64,000 nucleotides of DNA from Melitaea cinxia (GCF_905220565.1 NC_059402.1:3101501-3165500); one strand, 5' to 3'; counted from the stretch's first letter, positions 41,858-52,776 are shown. Program-made: numbers and translations. The notes: generated from the letters alone by a model not told the origin.

Positions 41858-42100
41858 CGCCCTTTGGCGCAGTTTGTAGTGCTTTCTGTTCCGCGGGTTA
41901 CCGGTTCGATTCCCGCCTAAGTTAGGGTGTAATATGTGTATTTGTATATTTATATATGTATTATTTCTATGTAAATTTATCAAAAATTTTTTTTTAGCTT
42001 AACAGTCGGCTGTTACCTATAACACAAGCATTAAGTTGCTTACCGTAGCAACAGATGATCGTGTGTGTATGTTATAAGATATTTATTATTATAGTATTTT
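41858..42100 (+). mobile_element. Second tRNA-derived SINE type
   Basis: CCTTTGGCGCAGTTTGTAGT (A-box region near 41870) and GGTTCGATTCCCGCC (B box near 41903) in a tRNA-like head, followed by an AT-rich body with TAACACAAGCATTAAGTTGC and GCAACAGATGATCGTG. The arms do not pair as a real tRNA would. The same tail block recurs at 62905-62975. Confidence 0.7.
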
Positions 42101-42244
42101 CTTATTAGGTTTTGATAAATGTATGGATCAACTTAAAACTGAGTTCATGACGTCAAAGAGTTTGATTTAGAGATTAGACGAAGTAATATGTAAAATATTT
42201 ATTTTTCACAATTTGATTCTCATGGGGTATAAATGTATATATTA

Positions 42245-42545
42245 ATAGCAAATCTTTGTACCCCTTTTTACAAAAATTACGCGGACGGCGGAGTATGAAA
42301 TTTCGTACACTCATAGTTTATATAGAGAAGGAATGCAGAATGCTAATATTTTTTCCAAATTATGAATAAAATATATAAAATCAATAACAAAAAAACCACA
42401 CACTACCATGTATTTGACACACACACGCATATTATACTATTTTGTTGATTGTCAAAGTATGTAGTCAAATTGAAAAATTAAAAAAATGGTTCTTAGTTTC
42501 ATTATTTTTTGGTCGTTTGTTATTTAAAATTTTAATCATGGTCGA
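42245..42545 (+). mobile_element. Helitron-like repeat (GGTCGCCC family), copy 1
   Basis: TTTGTACCCCTTTTTACAAA, CGGAGTATGAAATTTCGTAC, ACCACACACTACC and GGTTCTTAGTTTCATTATTT. Inverted relative to 62280-62615, which carries the same blocks and a fuller end. The terminal GGTCGCC end is lost here. Confidence 0.65.
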
Positions 42546-42546
42546 T

Positions 42547-42735
42547 TTATACACTTTATTTTACACCATAAACAGCTATAATACGTATAACTATACATAG
42601 CAAAGAAAGAAAGATTTCCCTACGACGGCCTTATCGCTAAAAAGTAACCTCTTCAAGGCTACCTTAGGGTAAGGAAATGGTCTTGTGTCAGCGTAGGTGT
42701 ACAAGTTACAGTAAATTACAAACATACTTTACATA
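42547..42735 (-). mobile_element. LINE 3' end (AGCGAT family), copy 4
   Basis: ACACTTTATTTTACACCATA, GACGGCCTTATCGCTAAAAA and CCTCTTCAAGGCTACC. The repeat tail is lost. Confidence 0.75.
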
Positions 42736-42739
42736 TCTT

Positions 42740-42945
42740 ATATATAAAATTCTCGTGTCACAATGTTAGTTACCATACTCCTCCGAAACAGCTGAACCGA
42801 TTTTTATGAAATTTTGTATGCGTATCGGGTAGGTCTGAGAATCGGCCAACATCTATTTTTTATACCCCTAAGTTACAAGTGTGGGATTAAGGGGGCTAAT
42901 AATATATATGGCAAAACAAAGTTTGATGGGTCAGCTAATAAATAT
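42740..42945 (+). mobile_element. Helitron-like element
   Basis: TATATAAAATTCTCGTGTCA, CTCCGAAACAGCTGAACCGA, GGGTAGGTCTGAGAATCGGC and terminal GATGGGTCAGCTAATA (CTAG degraded to CTAA). Same family as 48168-48378. Confidence 0.8.
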
Positions 42946-43471
42946 ATATATACTCGTACTTATAAACTCGTTTAACTTCACCATCTATCTATCAGCTTAA
43001 TATTCAATTTTGATATTTGAATTGAAAATTAAGACAGATGGAACAGTTTAGGTAATCTAGTTTAATTTTATTGAACAGAATAGAAGAATATTATTATTAC
43101 TCGTATTTATACCATGGGTGGGTGGATAAATAGAAAATGTTATTTCAAAATAGGTTCCATATAAAAGCGTTCAGTTTCCGGAAGAAATGTTGTTAAGATA
43201 TCATCTATCATATTCAACGTCTACTTGTAAAGAAGAAAGGGGTAACTTTTTTTTTATTATAGTTTTTATTTACAACACACTAGTGACATACTTTTGATCT
43301 GTTTTTTTAGGAATGATAAATCTTTGATCTTATAGCCTGTATCTGTTTGTATTCTTGTTTTGTGACTTGATTTAATGGTAATAAGGTCCACTTTCATAAA
43401 ATGAGAGTCTTTTTTATAAATTTTTTTATCAAATAAACAATATTGTACATATTTAATATAAATAGCATTGC
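42946..43471. other. No feature recognised
   Basis: AT-rich, non-coding. Confidence 0.45.
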
Positions 43472-43528
43472 TTCAGCCTGTAATATCCCATTGTTGGGCA
43501 TAGGCCTCTTTCCCCGTGTAGGAGAAGG
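43472..43528 (-). mobile_element. SINE-T tail fragment
   Basis: TTCAGCCTGTAATATCCCAT and TTTCCCCGTGTAGGAGAAGG; antisense of the last ~55 bases. Confidence 0.8.
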
Positions 43529-44393
43529 AAAAAATAGCATTAAAAATATATAATTGTAATAAGTATCGCAATCTCATGTAAAGTTAATATGAAAATCAAT
43601 CTCGCAAATATGATTCACAATTTGATTTCTAAATATACTTATGATAGTATGGATAATATCGGTACTGTCGATATATTTTTTCTATCGATAGATTGTCGAT
43701 AATTGTCTAACTATCGGCAACACCAGCATCATAAATATACTCTACCGCAATAGAATAGCCGTTGTTAAGGTACTTTTCTTTACTTTTTTCAATCGATACA
43801 CGGTCCTGCCGTGTACCAATTTCAGTTGAAATAAATGAAGTAAATATACGTGTATAGATTCATACAGCTTAAATGTAGATATATATTTTTAAATTAGTCT
43901 TTCTGTATCTGTCTGTGTCTGATAAATGTACTTAAGAATGTTTTATCATATATAAACTATATACAGTTATATACTATCGTAGTAATTGAACTGAATATAT
44001 GTTACATTGTAATAAATGATACGTGGTATGGTTGTATAATACTATATCACAAAAAAGTATTATTTTGTTTCGTTAAAATATTACTCAATTATTACTACAT
44101 ACAGACTCTTTTTACAACGCAAATCATAGACAAAATAAAATTTCAATAATTCAATTATAGTAAAAAAGTTATAATGAGGTAACATTATAAATTTAGGAAC
44201 ATTAAAAAAATGTTATAATAAATACGAAATGCAACTGAATGCAATCACTGACTTCACAATGGAGATTGCATGACATCCCAAGTTTTGCAATTGATCCTTA
44301 AGGTAATTTTACGTCATTCTACAGTACAGTAAAGAACCTAAAGTAACGTTATTTATATATTGTCGTTGTACTTCCTCTGTGTTTACACGCTTA
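43529..44393. other. AT-rich DNA with a TATCGATA-like cluster
   Basis: 43660-43712 contains GTCGATATA, CTATCGATAGA, GTCGATAA and CTATCGG, a local cluster of CGAT palindromes that resembles either a decayed MITE or binding sites of DREF type. Otherwise nothing. Confidence 0.35.
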
Positions 44394-44662
44394 ATTTAAA
44401 CCCTGGCAGGGAGGCTGCGCTCTGTTCATCTGAGGGCAGTGTGCCCGCGACCTTGGCTTCAGGCGTCCGTGTACGTGTGAACGCGCCTTAGTTACACATA
44501 ATGAATTCGAAAATGGAATCTTTTTTGAATATCGAATTTAAGACAACGAAAAATATTTAATAGTACCGCCAATTATAATTTTTTTCTTTTAACTTTGACC
44601 AGTTAAATATTTAATATTATTCAGTGTAAATGAAAATTGAAGATTTGTGTCTTAAATGGAAG
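44394..44662 (+). other. Exon-like module 2 (paralogous to 34006-34278)
   Basis: GGGAGGCTGCGCTCTGTTCA, GTGCCCGCGACCTTGGCTTC, then ATG at 44501 opening a 19-residue frame MNSKMESFLN... with a stop at 44558-44560. The end is GAAGATTTGTGTCTTAAATG and donor-like GAAG|GTGAGA at 44663. The conserved points are the GC-rich leader, the small frame and the donor. Identity outside them is low, so the two modules are old. Confidence 0.4.
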
Positions 44663-45434
44663 GTGAGAATTTTAATATTTATTGTCAAAATATTTAGTAA
44701 TCTTTTCTAACTGTGAAATTTTTTAATCAGTGATAAAAAGTTTCATTAATTAACGTTAAGTGCTTTTCTTTGTATTAAGATTAAATATTCTAATTATATT
44801 TATATAAGTTTGGTAAAATTAAAAGAACAACAAAAGAGCTTTTGTTCAAATTTATGTGTTTTATACAAAGAAATTTGGTAATATTACAAAATATAATTTT
44901 TGATAGTAAATTACATTATTTTAAATATATTATACTTTGAATGGATAAAAATACAAAATAAACATTTAATTTTTAACAATAACTAATATTACATATTATG
45001 AAATTCTCATTGGCTAACCTGCCCGACGTTTTCTTGTCTTGCGAACTGTCAAACACCTAAAGTTAAAATAATCGGTACCTTTTCTGAAATTCATAATTTT
45101 CTTAATTTTTCATTTCTTAAGAATCTTATTCAAAGTATTGGAAAACTTAAAAAAGCTGTTTCGACTTTAGCGCTTTTTGATTATATTTGCACATTTTGAT
45201 TTACACAGATTATGTTCGAAACAAATGTAGCAGACATAAAATGAGAGAACAATTTCAATAAAACTGATTGAAATGTTGAAATAGCTTCAGAGTAGCAACT
45301 TTTACGTCTTTATATTCGTAAAGAGTGTTGCACAAATAAGAATGAACGCGACTTAATCCGCTACAATACTCGATTGTGGTTCAGTGGATTGACATATCGA
45401 GAGTAGGTAACGATCATTAACAGGTGTTTATGAC
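44663..45434. other. No feature recognised
   Basis: AT-rich; would be intron if module 2 is an exon. Confidence 0.4.
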
Positions 45435-45622
45435 AGCACTTGCGCCAAAAATGCGTGAACTTATGTGTGTTGCCCATAGTCACCACGCTGGGCAGGCGGG
45501 TTGGTGACCGCAGGGCTGGCTTTGTCGCACCACATGCAAAACACATGAGTTCATGCCATTTTTGGCGTGAATTTGTGGAGGCCTATGTCCAGTAGTAGAC
45601 TGCGAAAGGCTGCTGTGATGAT
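45435..45622. mobile_element. SINE-R snap-back fragment
   Basis: 45435-45532 is antisense SINE-R (GCCCATAGTCACCACGCTGG), and it switches near 45533 to sense SINE-R (AAAACACATGAGTTCATGCC to the 3' tail and (GAT)n). The two overlap in sequence, giving ~40-bp inverted arms. The 61-codon minus frame is a shadow. Confidence 0.75.
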
Positions 45623-46254
45623 GATGATGGTGATTATCAATCAATTCAAGCCCTGTAATGCACCTACAACATCAAAAAAGTGTCACAAATATATAGGCAG
45701 TAGCAACCACTTAATATTCTTATTGTAAATAAAAGCATATTTGTAGAATTAATAAATTATATTCAAAGTTATCAAGCATCTTTTGTCTCCTTAGAGATTG
45801 ACTTTTTAAGTAGCTATTAAATATTATTCTTTTTGAATGTACTGTAATACTGTTTATTATATGTATATTTGTTTTAGTGTTACTTATTAGTCTTATTCTA
45901 TATTCGAATTTAAATATCTCATTCACGATTTAGACGAAAGACGAAGACTTAGACGAAAGTGTATTTATTTATTTATTTAATATTAGCTAAAGCTCTGCAC
46001 GTCATGTGTTGTGTGCACACGTAACAGACAACTTTTTACAAGTTTTTGTTCACGGTTCCCAGTTGTAAAAACGAAAGTTATCAGAATAAGTTACTGCAAC
46101 TTTAAATAGACTTTTAAACTCTATCCATTAGTCAACACGGTATTGGGTATTAGAGGATCAGTCCTTGTTGTACCTTTATTAAAATTTGAATCAGCTTAAA
46201 ATAACTAACTAGGTAAGTTTAATTATTAACATATGTACACGGTCTGCTGCTCCA
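45623..46254. other. No feature recognised
   Basis: AT-rich, non-coding; short GACGAAAGACGAAGACTTAG duplication near 45932. Confidence 0.4.
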
Positions 46255-46512
46255 ATTTTTTATGTGTGTGTTGCCTCATGACTTTCTATTGGATGGACAG
46301 ATTTTGCTGTTTTTTTTTTTTTTCTTTACAAAAAGCTGTTGCTTGTCATGTAGTCCTTTTTAATATTTATAGTTGACTCTATCAAGATCTGACGAGTTCT
46401 TTTTGTGTTATCCGTTACAATGCGTATTTAACTGATTATTTTTTCAACTATCTACGTTGTATTACCTGTCGATGTCAACAGAAGTCGGATTTTTTCGTTT
46501 GTGAGTTAACAC
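46255..46512 (+). repeat. GCAAACAC repeat, long copy
   Basis: TTTTTTATGTGTGTGTTGCC, T-tract, AAAAGCTGTTGCTTGTCATG, TATCAAGATCTGACGAGTTC, CTATCTACGTTGTATTACCT and GTTTGTGAGTTAACACA. Confidence 0.75.
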
Positions 46513-46954
46513 AATTATTTATGTATAGCAACCGGGTATTAACGGATGGACGACGTTTCGTTGAATAATAAAGAGAAAAGTTTCCGTCATTTTCGTAGCG
46601 AGTCGTTTCGTAGAGAGTATTTATAAATGATTGGAATAAAAATGACTTTATTCGTATCTGTATAAAATAAAAGACACAAAGACTTCAAGGTAAATTTTAT
46701 AGAAGCCGTTACCTGCGACTTTATTTGCGTAGAAATTTATTCCACGAAAACAAAAAAAAAATTTTAGATTTTGATCTATCTCTGTGTTAAATTTTACTTA
46801 AAGATTGTCACATCATGCACACATCATTTCATAAGTTTTCATCTAAACTTTCATATTTATAACAGTAGTATTGTAAAATAGCCTTAGTATTTCTTACTTA
46901 TATTATGAATGGAAAAGTTTGTGAGAGACTTTTGCTAACTGAGGTAGGGCACTC

Positions 46955-47215
46955 CAGCAAATATCCTGCTCAAAATACGGAGCAGCCGGACCGGGGTAGT
47001 ACCTCGACATTACAGAAGATCAAAGCTAAATAATACTGTTGTGTACAATGTTGTGTTCCTGTTGGTGAGTAAGGTGACCAGAGCTCCTGCGGGAAATTGG
47101 TGGTAGCTCGGCAACGCAATTGCAATGCTTCTGGTGAAGCAGGCGTCTATAAGCTACGGTAATCGTTTACCATCAGGAGAGCCGTATGCTTGTTTGCCGA
47201 CCTAGTTGTATAAAA
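46955..47215 (+). repeat. CCGACCTAG repeat, copy 6 (long)
   Basis: GGACCGGGGTAGTACCTCGA, CATTACAGAAGATCAAAGCT, GTTCCTGTTGGTGAGTAAGG, GCAGGCGTCTATAAGCTACG and TGTTTGCCGACCTAGTTGTA with an A-rich tail. With copy 4 it defines the full family. 46513-46954 shows nothing. Confidence 0.85.
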
Positions 47216-47286
47216 AAAGACTTGTGACTCTTTTGCGCAAAAACTACTGAACTGATTATAATGAAACATAATATGTAGAAAGGTGG

Positions 47287-47700
47287 AGATACGTAATAAC
47301 ACAATCATAATCAGCCTATTACAGTATACTGCTGGATGTAAGCCTTTCCCAGGGTACGCCACAAGATCCGAACACCTTCTTTAGCCATCCAGTCACTACC
47401 ATCTACTCTATTCAATTTTTCGTTTCATCTGCCAGAAGGGAGTACAACACTACGTTTGCTAAACCATGTCCTCCGTTCGACAACCTTCTTGCTCTACCGA
47501 CTATCTGTTCTACGACAGATGTGACCAGTCCATTGCTACTCCAGTTTGCTATAATTTTGAACTATGCCAGTCATTTACGTTTTTTAACGGATAGTCTCAT
47601 TTCTGACCCTGTCCCTTAGTGAGATCCCGAGCATAGATCTATTCATAGCTCTCTGAGTGACATGCAGTTAGTGGGCTAGATTTACCGTTAAGTATCACGT
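47287..47700 (-). mobile_element. RTE-type LINE, 3' coding fragment, decayed
   Basis: Plus-strand read CAGCCTATTACAGTATACTG, GTACGCCACAAGATCC, TTGCTCTACCGACTATCTGT, GACAGATGTGACCAGTCCAT and CTGACCCTGTCCCTTAGTGA. This is the antisense of the C-terminal coding part of lepidopteran RTE elements. Frames are broken. It is the same LINE type whose tail SINE-R shares. Confidence 0.7.
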
Positions 47701-48167
47701 CTCAAAACACAATGGCTACTTTTTATACCTACATTACCAAGAGATTGAAAATGACCCAGGTAAAGCCAGGTAAAACAGATAGTTCTGAGCAAATAACCAA
47801 GTAATAGCCTCTTTATATCAAAATTATACGCATGAACTCTGTTTGTTAGTTTTGGTTCGATGAAATAACTACCCACAGAACAATATAAATATTATCTTAC
47901 CTTAAAGTTCACAGACGAATATTACAGGTATTAACAGAAATAACATTATAATATATTATATATAATATAAATAACATTATAATATATTGTATATTTTTAC
48001 TTTACATTATAATATATTGTATATTTTCAAAGTAAAAATATAATTAAACAGATTAATATAATATTAGAATAAAATAAATTGTGTACTATCAATATTACGT
48101 GTGGCAATGTCAGTTAGTCAATTAAAATATTAATTAAAATACAATATTTAAATTATGTATTGATCTA
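47701..48167. other. AT-rich DNA with TATAATATATTGTATATTTT repeats
   Basis: Imperfect repeats at 47945-48030. No gene. Confidence 0.5.
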
Positions 48168-48378
48168 ATATATAAAATTCTCGTGTCGCGGTGTTTGTAG
48201 TTAAACTCCTCCGAAACGGCTTGACCGATTCTCATGAAATTTTGTGTGCATATTGGGTAGGTCTGAGAATCGAAAAACATCTATTTTTCATACCCCTAAG
48301 TTATAAGGGGGGGGGGGGGGTAATTTAGAGGCTTTTTAACATAAATGGCAAAATAGCGTTTGCGGGGTCAGCTAGTTA
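48168..48378 (+). mobile_element. Helitron-like element with a G run
   Basis: TATATAAAATTCTCGTGTCG, CTCCGAAACGGCTTGACCGA, GGTAGGTCTGAGAATC, a run of 14 G near 48307-48320, and GGGGTCAGCTAGTTAATC with intact CTAG. 48379-48995 is featureless AT-rich DNA. Confidence 0.85.
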
Positions 48379-48999
48379 ATCTATATTTGATTACGACATT
48401 GAAATGAAGTTGTTAGTGTCCGATAATGAAAACATAAGTATTGCATTTATATTTCAACCATTGTTTAGAAAACGAAATCGAAGATCATTTTTAATATGTA
48501 ATAGACGTGACAAAAAAAAATTCACGCTACAATTCTATCAACCTAATAAATTATGAATCAATCTGGTAACACTGTGAGAGTGTAGTTAAAATGTCTGAAA
48601 GATGTTTTTGTCATCGTTCACGTTATCGCCGAGATAAAACATCAAGAATAAATATATTTGGATTTTAGCCAAATGGATGTAAACAAGTTGATAAATCTGT
48701 AGTATCCGTAGTATCTTGATTATTTTTGTTTATTAATTCAATTTTTGTTACCTTTTGTGTTGGTGTGAAAAAAAAATGTAAATAAATAAATATCTTAACA
48801 CAATTTACAAAAGATTCCGAAAGTATTTTTTGTCTTTTTAAAAAGAATTTTATTTTGAATGTCTATATAGATAAATTAATATAAATCGTTAAAAAGAGTT
48901 GAAAATTTAAGAAAAAAATTGTAAATAACTGTTGTATCTTATTTTATTCCACAGTTCATATTAATTTTAAATAAAGATAGGCATTTGCATATTAAATTT

Positions 49000-49175
49000 T
49001 TTTGCGAAATATGTTCTGTTTAAAAAAAAAGCTGACTTCATTTTGAGTCGAAAAGTATTAAAATAAGATTTCATATATGTATGCGTTATAATTCAAAATA
49101 CTTGTTGGATCTCGCTTAAATTTAAATGGGACAGTATGACAAGCACTAGTTTTCAAGTAATAAAAAAGAATCATT
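49000..49175 (-). repeat. GCAAACAC repeat fragment
   Basis: GCTGACTTCATTTTGAGTCG, TTGGATCTCGCTTAAATTTA, AATGGGACAGTATGACAAGC: antisense of the middle of the family. Confidence 0.6.
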
Positions 49176-49269
49176 AAAATCGTGTTAGCATCTATAAATT
49201 CTAACAATTTTGAAAATATTGGATTTTGTATTGGTATTACTTTTATAGTTTATACGTTTAATACCGGAA

Positions 49270-49560
49270 TAGTACAAAAATGTCAACACCGTCTTCCGAA
49301 TGGTTAATATTAATTTACGATTAGTCAGTCTCCATCTTTATTATTTGTTTTCTAGGGTAGTTACCCAATAAATACTGTTATCATTTAAATTTATGCATCT
49401 AATAATTTTATAACATTGTATTAATTGTAATTTCATTAGATTGTAGTATTCTTACTGTAATTGTTATTTGTTGTAGTATCGGAAGAGCATAGAGATGGTG
49501 GTACCATCTTCCGAATAGTTTGACACTAATTTTCTAATCTGTCAGTCGCCATTTTGTAAT
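49270..49560 (+). repeat. Pair of ~65-bp direct repeats
   Basis: 49279-49343 (CAACACCGTCTTCCGAATGG, GTCAGTCTCCAT) and 49497-49560 (GTACCATCTTCCGAATAG, GTCAGTCGCCAT) are related, separated by ~215 bases. Origin unknown. Confidence 0.5.
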
Positions 49561-49576
49561 CTTAATTATATAATAA

Positions 49577-49736
49577 CTAGCTATGCCCGCGGCTTCGCCC
49601 GCGTTGAAATCAGTGTGTCATAAAGTTTTCCCGGCAAACTTCCAGTGAAAATCTCATCAAAATCGGCTTAGCCGTTCAGTAGATTTTTAGGAAATCGATC
49701 ACATACACTTTTTGGGACTTTGTTTTATAATACACC
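49577..49736 (-). mobile_element. Helitron-like end
   Basis: CTAGCTATGCCCGCGGCTTC and ATCAAAATCGGCTTAGCCGT; short deletion derivative. Confidence 0.75.
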
Positions 49737-50509
49737 AACTGTTGCCCGCGACTACGACTACGATCAAGATGTTTAACGCAAATTATTTTTTTATGTCAGT
49801 CACTTGAAATGCTTATCACGCTGAGTAACTTTTGAAAAGGCACAGGTAGTATAATTTAATAGTTATTTTTATAAAACCTCTCTATACACCACATTTTTAG
49901 TTTTATTTTCAGGCTGCAGTATAAATAACCTATCAGGCGAACTTATAGCTACTGTATATGTCTCATACAAACTATCAACCCCAATTAAACCCCCTTAGCG
50001 GTGGAATATCGCAAAATCCGTTCTTAGCGGATGTCTACTAACTATAATCTACCTCCCTACTAAATTTCATCTTTGTCCTTCGTAGATGGATGGATCATCC
50101 AGCGGTTTTTGATTTCTCGTGATGAGTGAGTCAGTGACCTTTCTTTGATATATATATAAACCAAAAGGTCACTCATCACGAAATCTCCGAGACAATAACA
50201 CCTACAAACTTGAAATTTGGCAGGTAGGCTCCTTATAGGACGTAGACATCCTCTAAGAACGGATTTTGCAAAACTCGACCCTTAAATATTTTTATGTTAA
50301 ATATTTTAATTTTTGATTTGTTTTCTAAAAATACATTATTTGGACACCTTTCACCATCTATAGAGTATAAATTTCAAATTTCAAGGCTCTTACTTCAAAA
50401 ACATAGGACTTTCATACAAACTTCCAACCCCCGTTTTACCCCCTTAGGGGTCGAGTTTCGTAAAATTCCTTCTTAGCGGATGTCTACGTCCTATAAGAAA
50501 CCTACCTGT

Positions 50510-50561
50510 CAATCATTACAGAATATACAGTCCACTGCTGGACACAGGCCTCCACAAGTTC
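50510..50561 (-). mobile_element. SINE-R tail fragment beside the microsatellite
   Basis: ATCATTACAGAATATACAGT, CCACTGCTGGACACAGGCCT, CCACAAGTTC: the antisense of the last ~50 bases of SINE-R, inserted in the tandem array directly before TTCTR repeats. Confidence 0.8.
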
Positions 50562-51246
50562 TGATCTTATTCTGTTCTATTTCTATTCTACTCAATCCGT
50601 TCTATTCTGTTCTGTACTATTCTGTTCTGTTCTATTCTGTTCTGTTCTATTCTGTTCTATTCTGTTCTGTTCTATTCTGTTCTATCTGTTCTATTCTGTT
50701 CTATTCTGTTCTATTCTATTTTGTTCTCTATTCTGTTTAGTTTTGTTCTGTTCTGTTTTTTCTGTTCTCTACTATTCTGTTCTGTTCTATTCTGTTCTCT
50801 TCTGTTCTGTTCTATTCTTATTCTATTCTGTTCTGTTCTGTTCTATTCAGTTCTGTCCTTATTCTGTTCTATTCAATTCTGTTCTATTCTGTTCCTATTC
50901 TGTTATATTCTGTTCTGTTCTATTCTGTTCTGTTCTATTCTGTTCTATTCTGTTCTATTCTGTTCTATTCTGTTCTGTTCTATTCTGTTCTCTTCTGTTC
51001 TGTTCTGTTCTTATTCTATTCTGTTCTGTTTTGTTCTGTTCTATTCTGTTCTTATTCTGTTCTATTCTAGTCTATTCTGTTCTGTTCTATTCTATTCTGT
51101 TCTGTTCTATTCTGTTCTATTCTGTTCTGTTCTATTCTGTTCTTATTCTGTTCTATTCTATTCTGTTCTATTCTATTCTATTCTGTTCTGTTCTGTTCTA
51201 TTCTATTCTGTTCTGTTCTATTCTATTTTGTTCTTTATTCTGTTTA
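50562..51246. repeat. ~690-bp (TTCTA/TTCTG)n microsatellite
   Basis: Pentamer TTCTR almost throughout, with occasional TTCTC, TTATTC and TTTTG variants. Because 5 bases and few stops repeat, long Phe/Ser/Cys/Leu/Val frames exist in two phases; these are not genes. After it the Helitron unit resumes ~165 bases further along, so the insertion or expansion deleted part of a unit. Confidence 0.95.
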
Positions 51247-52035
51247 GTTTTGTTCAAATTTCAAGTCTCTTACTTCCAAAACATAGGACTTTCATACAAA
51301 CTACCAACCCCTGTTTTATCCCCTTAGGGATTGAGTTTTGTAAAATACATTCTTGGGAATGTTTAAGCCTTATAAGGAGCCTACCTGCCAAATTTCAAGC
51401 TTGTAGGTGTTATAGTTTCGGAGATTTCGTGATGACTAAGTCAACCTACCATCCCCCTTTGTAACCCCAAAATGGATTTATTTTCTAAAGATACATTATT
51501 TGGACACCTTTTCACCATCTATAGAGCATATATTTTAAATTTTAAGTCTCTTACTACAAAAACATAGGAATTCATACAAACTTCCAACCCCCCTTTTACC
51601 CCCTTAAGGGTCGAATTTCGTAAAATCCGTTCTTAGCGGATGTCTACGCCCTATAAAGAGCCTTTCTGCCAAATTTCAAGTTTGTAACTGTTATAGTTTC
51701 GGAGATTTCGTGATGAGTGAGTCAATCTACCATCCCCCGTTTTAACCCCAAAAGGGAGTTGCTTTCTAAAGATACATTATTTGGACACCTTTTCACCATC
51801 TATAGAGCTTACATTTGAAATTTCAAGTCTCTTACTTCAAAAACATAGGACTTTCATACAAACTTCCAACCCCCGTTTTACCCCCTTAGGGGTCGTTTTT
51901 CATAAAATCCGTTCTTAGCAGATGCCTACGTCTTATAAGGAGCCTACTTGCCAAATTTCAAGTTTTTAGGTGTTATAGTTTTGGATATTTCGTGATGAGT
52001 GACCTTTCGCGTTTATATATATTATAGATTATTGT

Positions 52036-52235
52036 CCTATAAATATGATAATTTGTAAGTAAAGAGGCAGATATTGTTTATTTAGTGTGCGGCTAGCGTT
52101 ACTGCTCGGTAAGTACCTAGCGTATAAGTGATTAGGGTGATAACGTATTATGTAGTCAAAACTCTGTGTTTTTAATGAATAAGTTTTGAAGTGAGAAATA
52201 AATGTTTCGTTGAGTGTTCTCAGTCGTGTTCTACA
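52036..52235 (+). repeat. LTR-like dispersed repeat, copy B
   Basis: Partner of 18162-18366 (see there). Here AATAAATGTTTCGTTGAGTG precedes the terminal CGTGTTCTACA. Confidence 0.5.
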
Positions 52236-52267
52236 ATCGGTACATTTAGTAAAGTTATCTGACACAC

Positions 52268-52590
52268 ATTTTGTGTTTGCTCACAAACGAAAAAAAAAAA
52301 AACGACTTCAATTACACCAACCAGTAATACGACGTAGGTGGCCGAAAATAGTAGTCAAGTAAGTACGTATTACTAAAGATAACTCAAAAACTACTCGCCA
52401 GATCTCAATTTAATTTCAATAAGACTACATGGCAAGCACCAGCTTTCGATTAAAAAAAGAATTATTGAAAACGGTTGACCCAGTAAAAAGTTCTGATACG
52501 TAAAATGTACAGTCGGATAAGAAGCTACTCCTTTTTTTGAAGTCGATTGAAAAGGTTTTACAGGTACAGATAACAATAAAAGAAAACATT
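52268..52590 (-). repeat. GCAAACAC repeat, near full length
   Basis: TGTTTGCTCACAAACGAAAA, CGACTTCAATTACACC, AGTAATACGACGTAGGTGGC, ACTACTCGCCAGATCTCAAT, GGCAAGCACCAGCTTTCGAT and CTTTTTTTGAAGTCGATTGA. About 320 bases; the best guide to the family. The AACGACTTCAA and TTGAAGTCG ends form a partial inverted pair. Confidence 0.8.
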
Positions 52591-52725
52591 GAATTTGTTC
52601 TTTCGTTGACTATTTTGTACGATAGTCACTAAAATTAAAAGCGTGTATAACAATTAGTTTCATATTTAGTTTGCTTGCAAAGTTTGCTTTACTTGAAATA
52701 ATTACATGAAAATATACAAAACACA

Positions 52726-52776
<51 letters not shown>

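Larger units (their letters stand above)
49737..52028 (-). mobile_element. Helitron-like array with ~281-bp tandem units
   Basis: CCAAATTTCAAG marks unit starts at 51388, 51669 and 51951 (spacing 281-282). Each unit contains CGGAGATTTCGTGATGAG, GATACATTATTTGGACACC, AACATAGGACTTTCATACAA and AAATCCGTTCTTAGCGGATG. The left start CCAACTGTTGCCCGCGACTA and right end GACCTTTCGCGTTTATAT are Helitron-like. A unit portion is inverted at about 50155-50290, creating a head-to-head junction with ATATATATA between. The array is broken by a SINE-R tail and a microsatellite. Confidence 0.7.

Noticed and set aside
41868..41925. Possible genuine tRNA gene
   Set aside because: A and B boxes are present but acceptor and anticodon arms do not pair; the tail recurs elsewhere, so it is a SINE head.
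50721..51464. Frames of 247 and 194 codons rich in Phe, Ser, Cys, Leu and Val
   Set aside because: They are translations of the TTCTR microsatellite in two phases; a 5-base repeat without stops gives long frames by chance.
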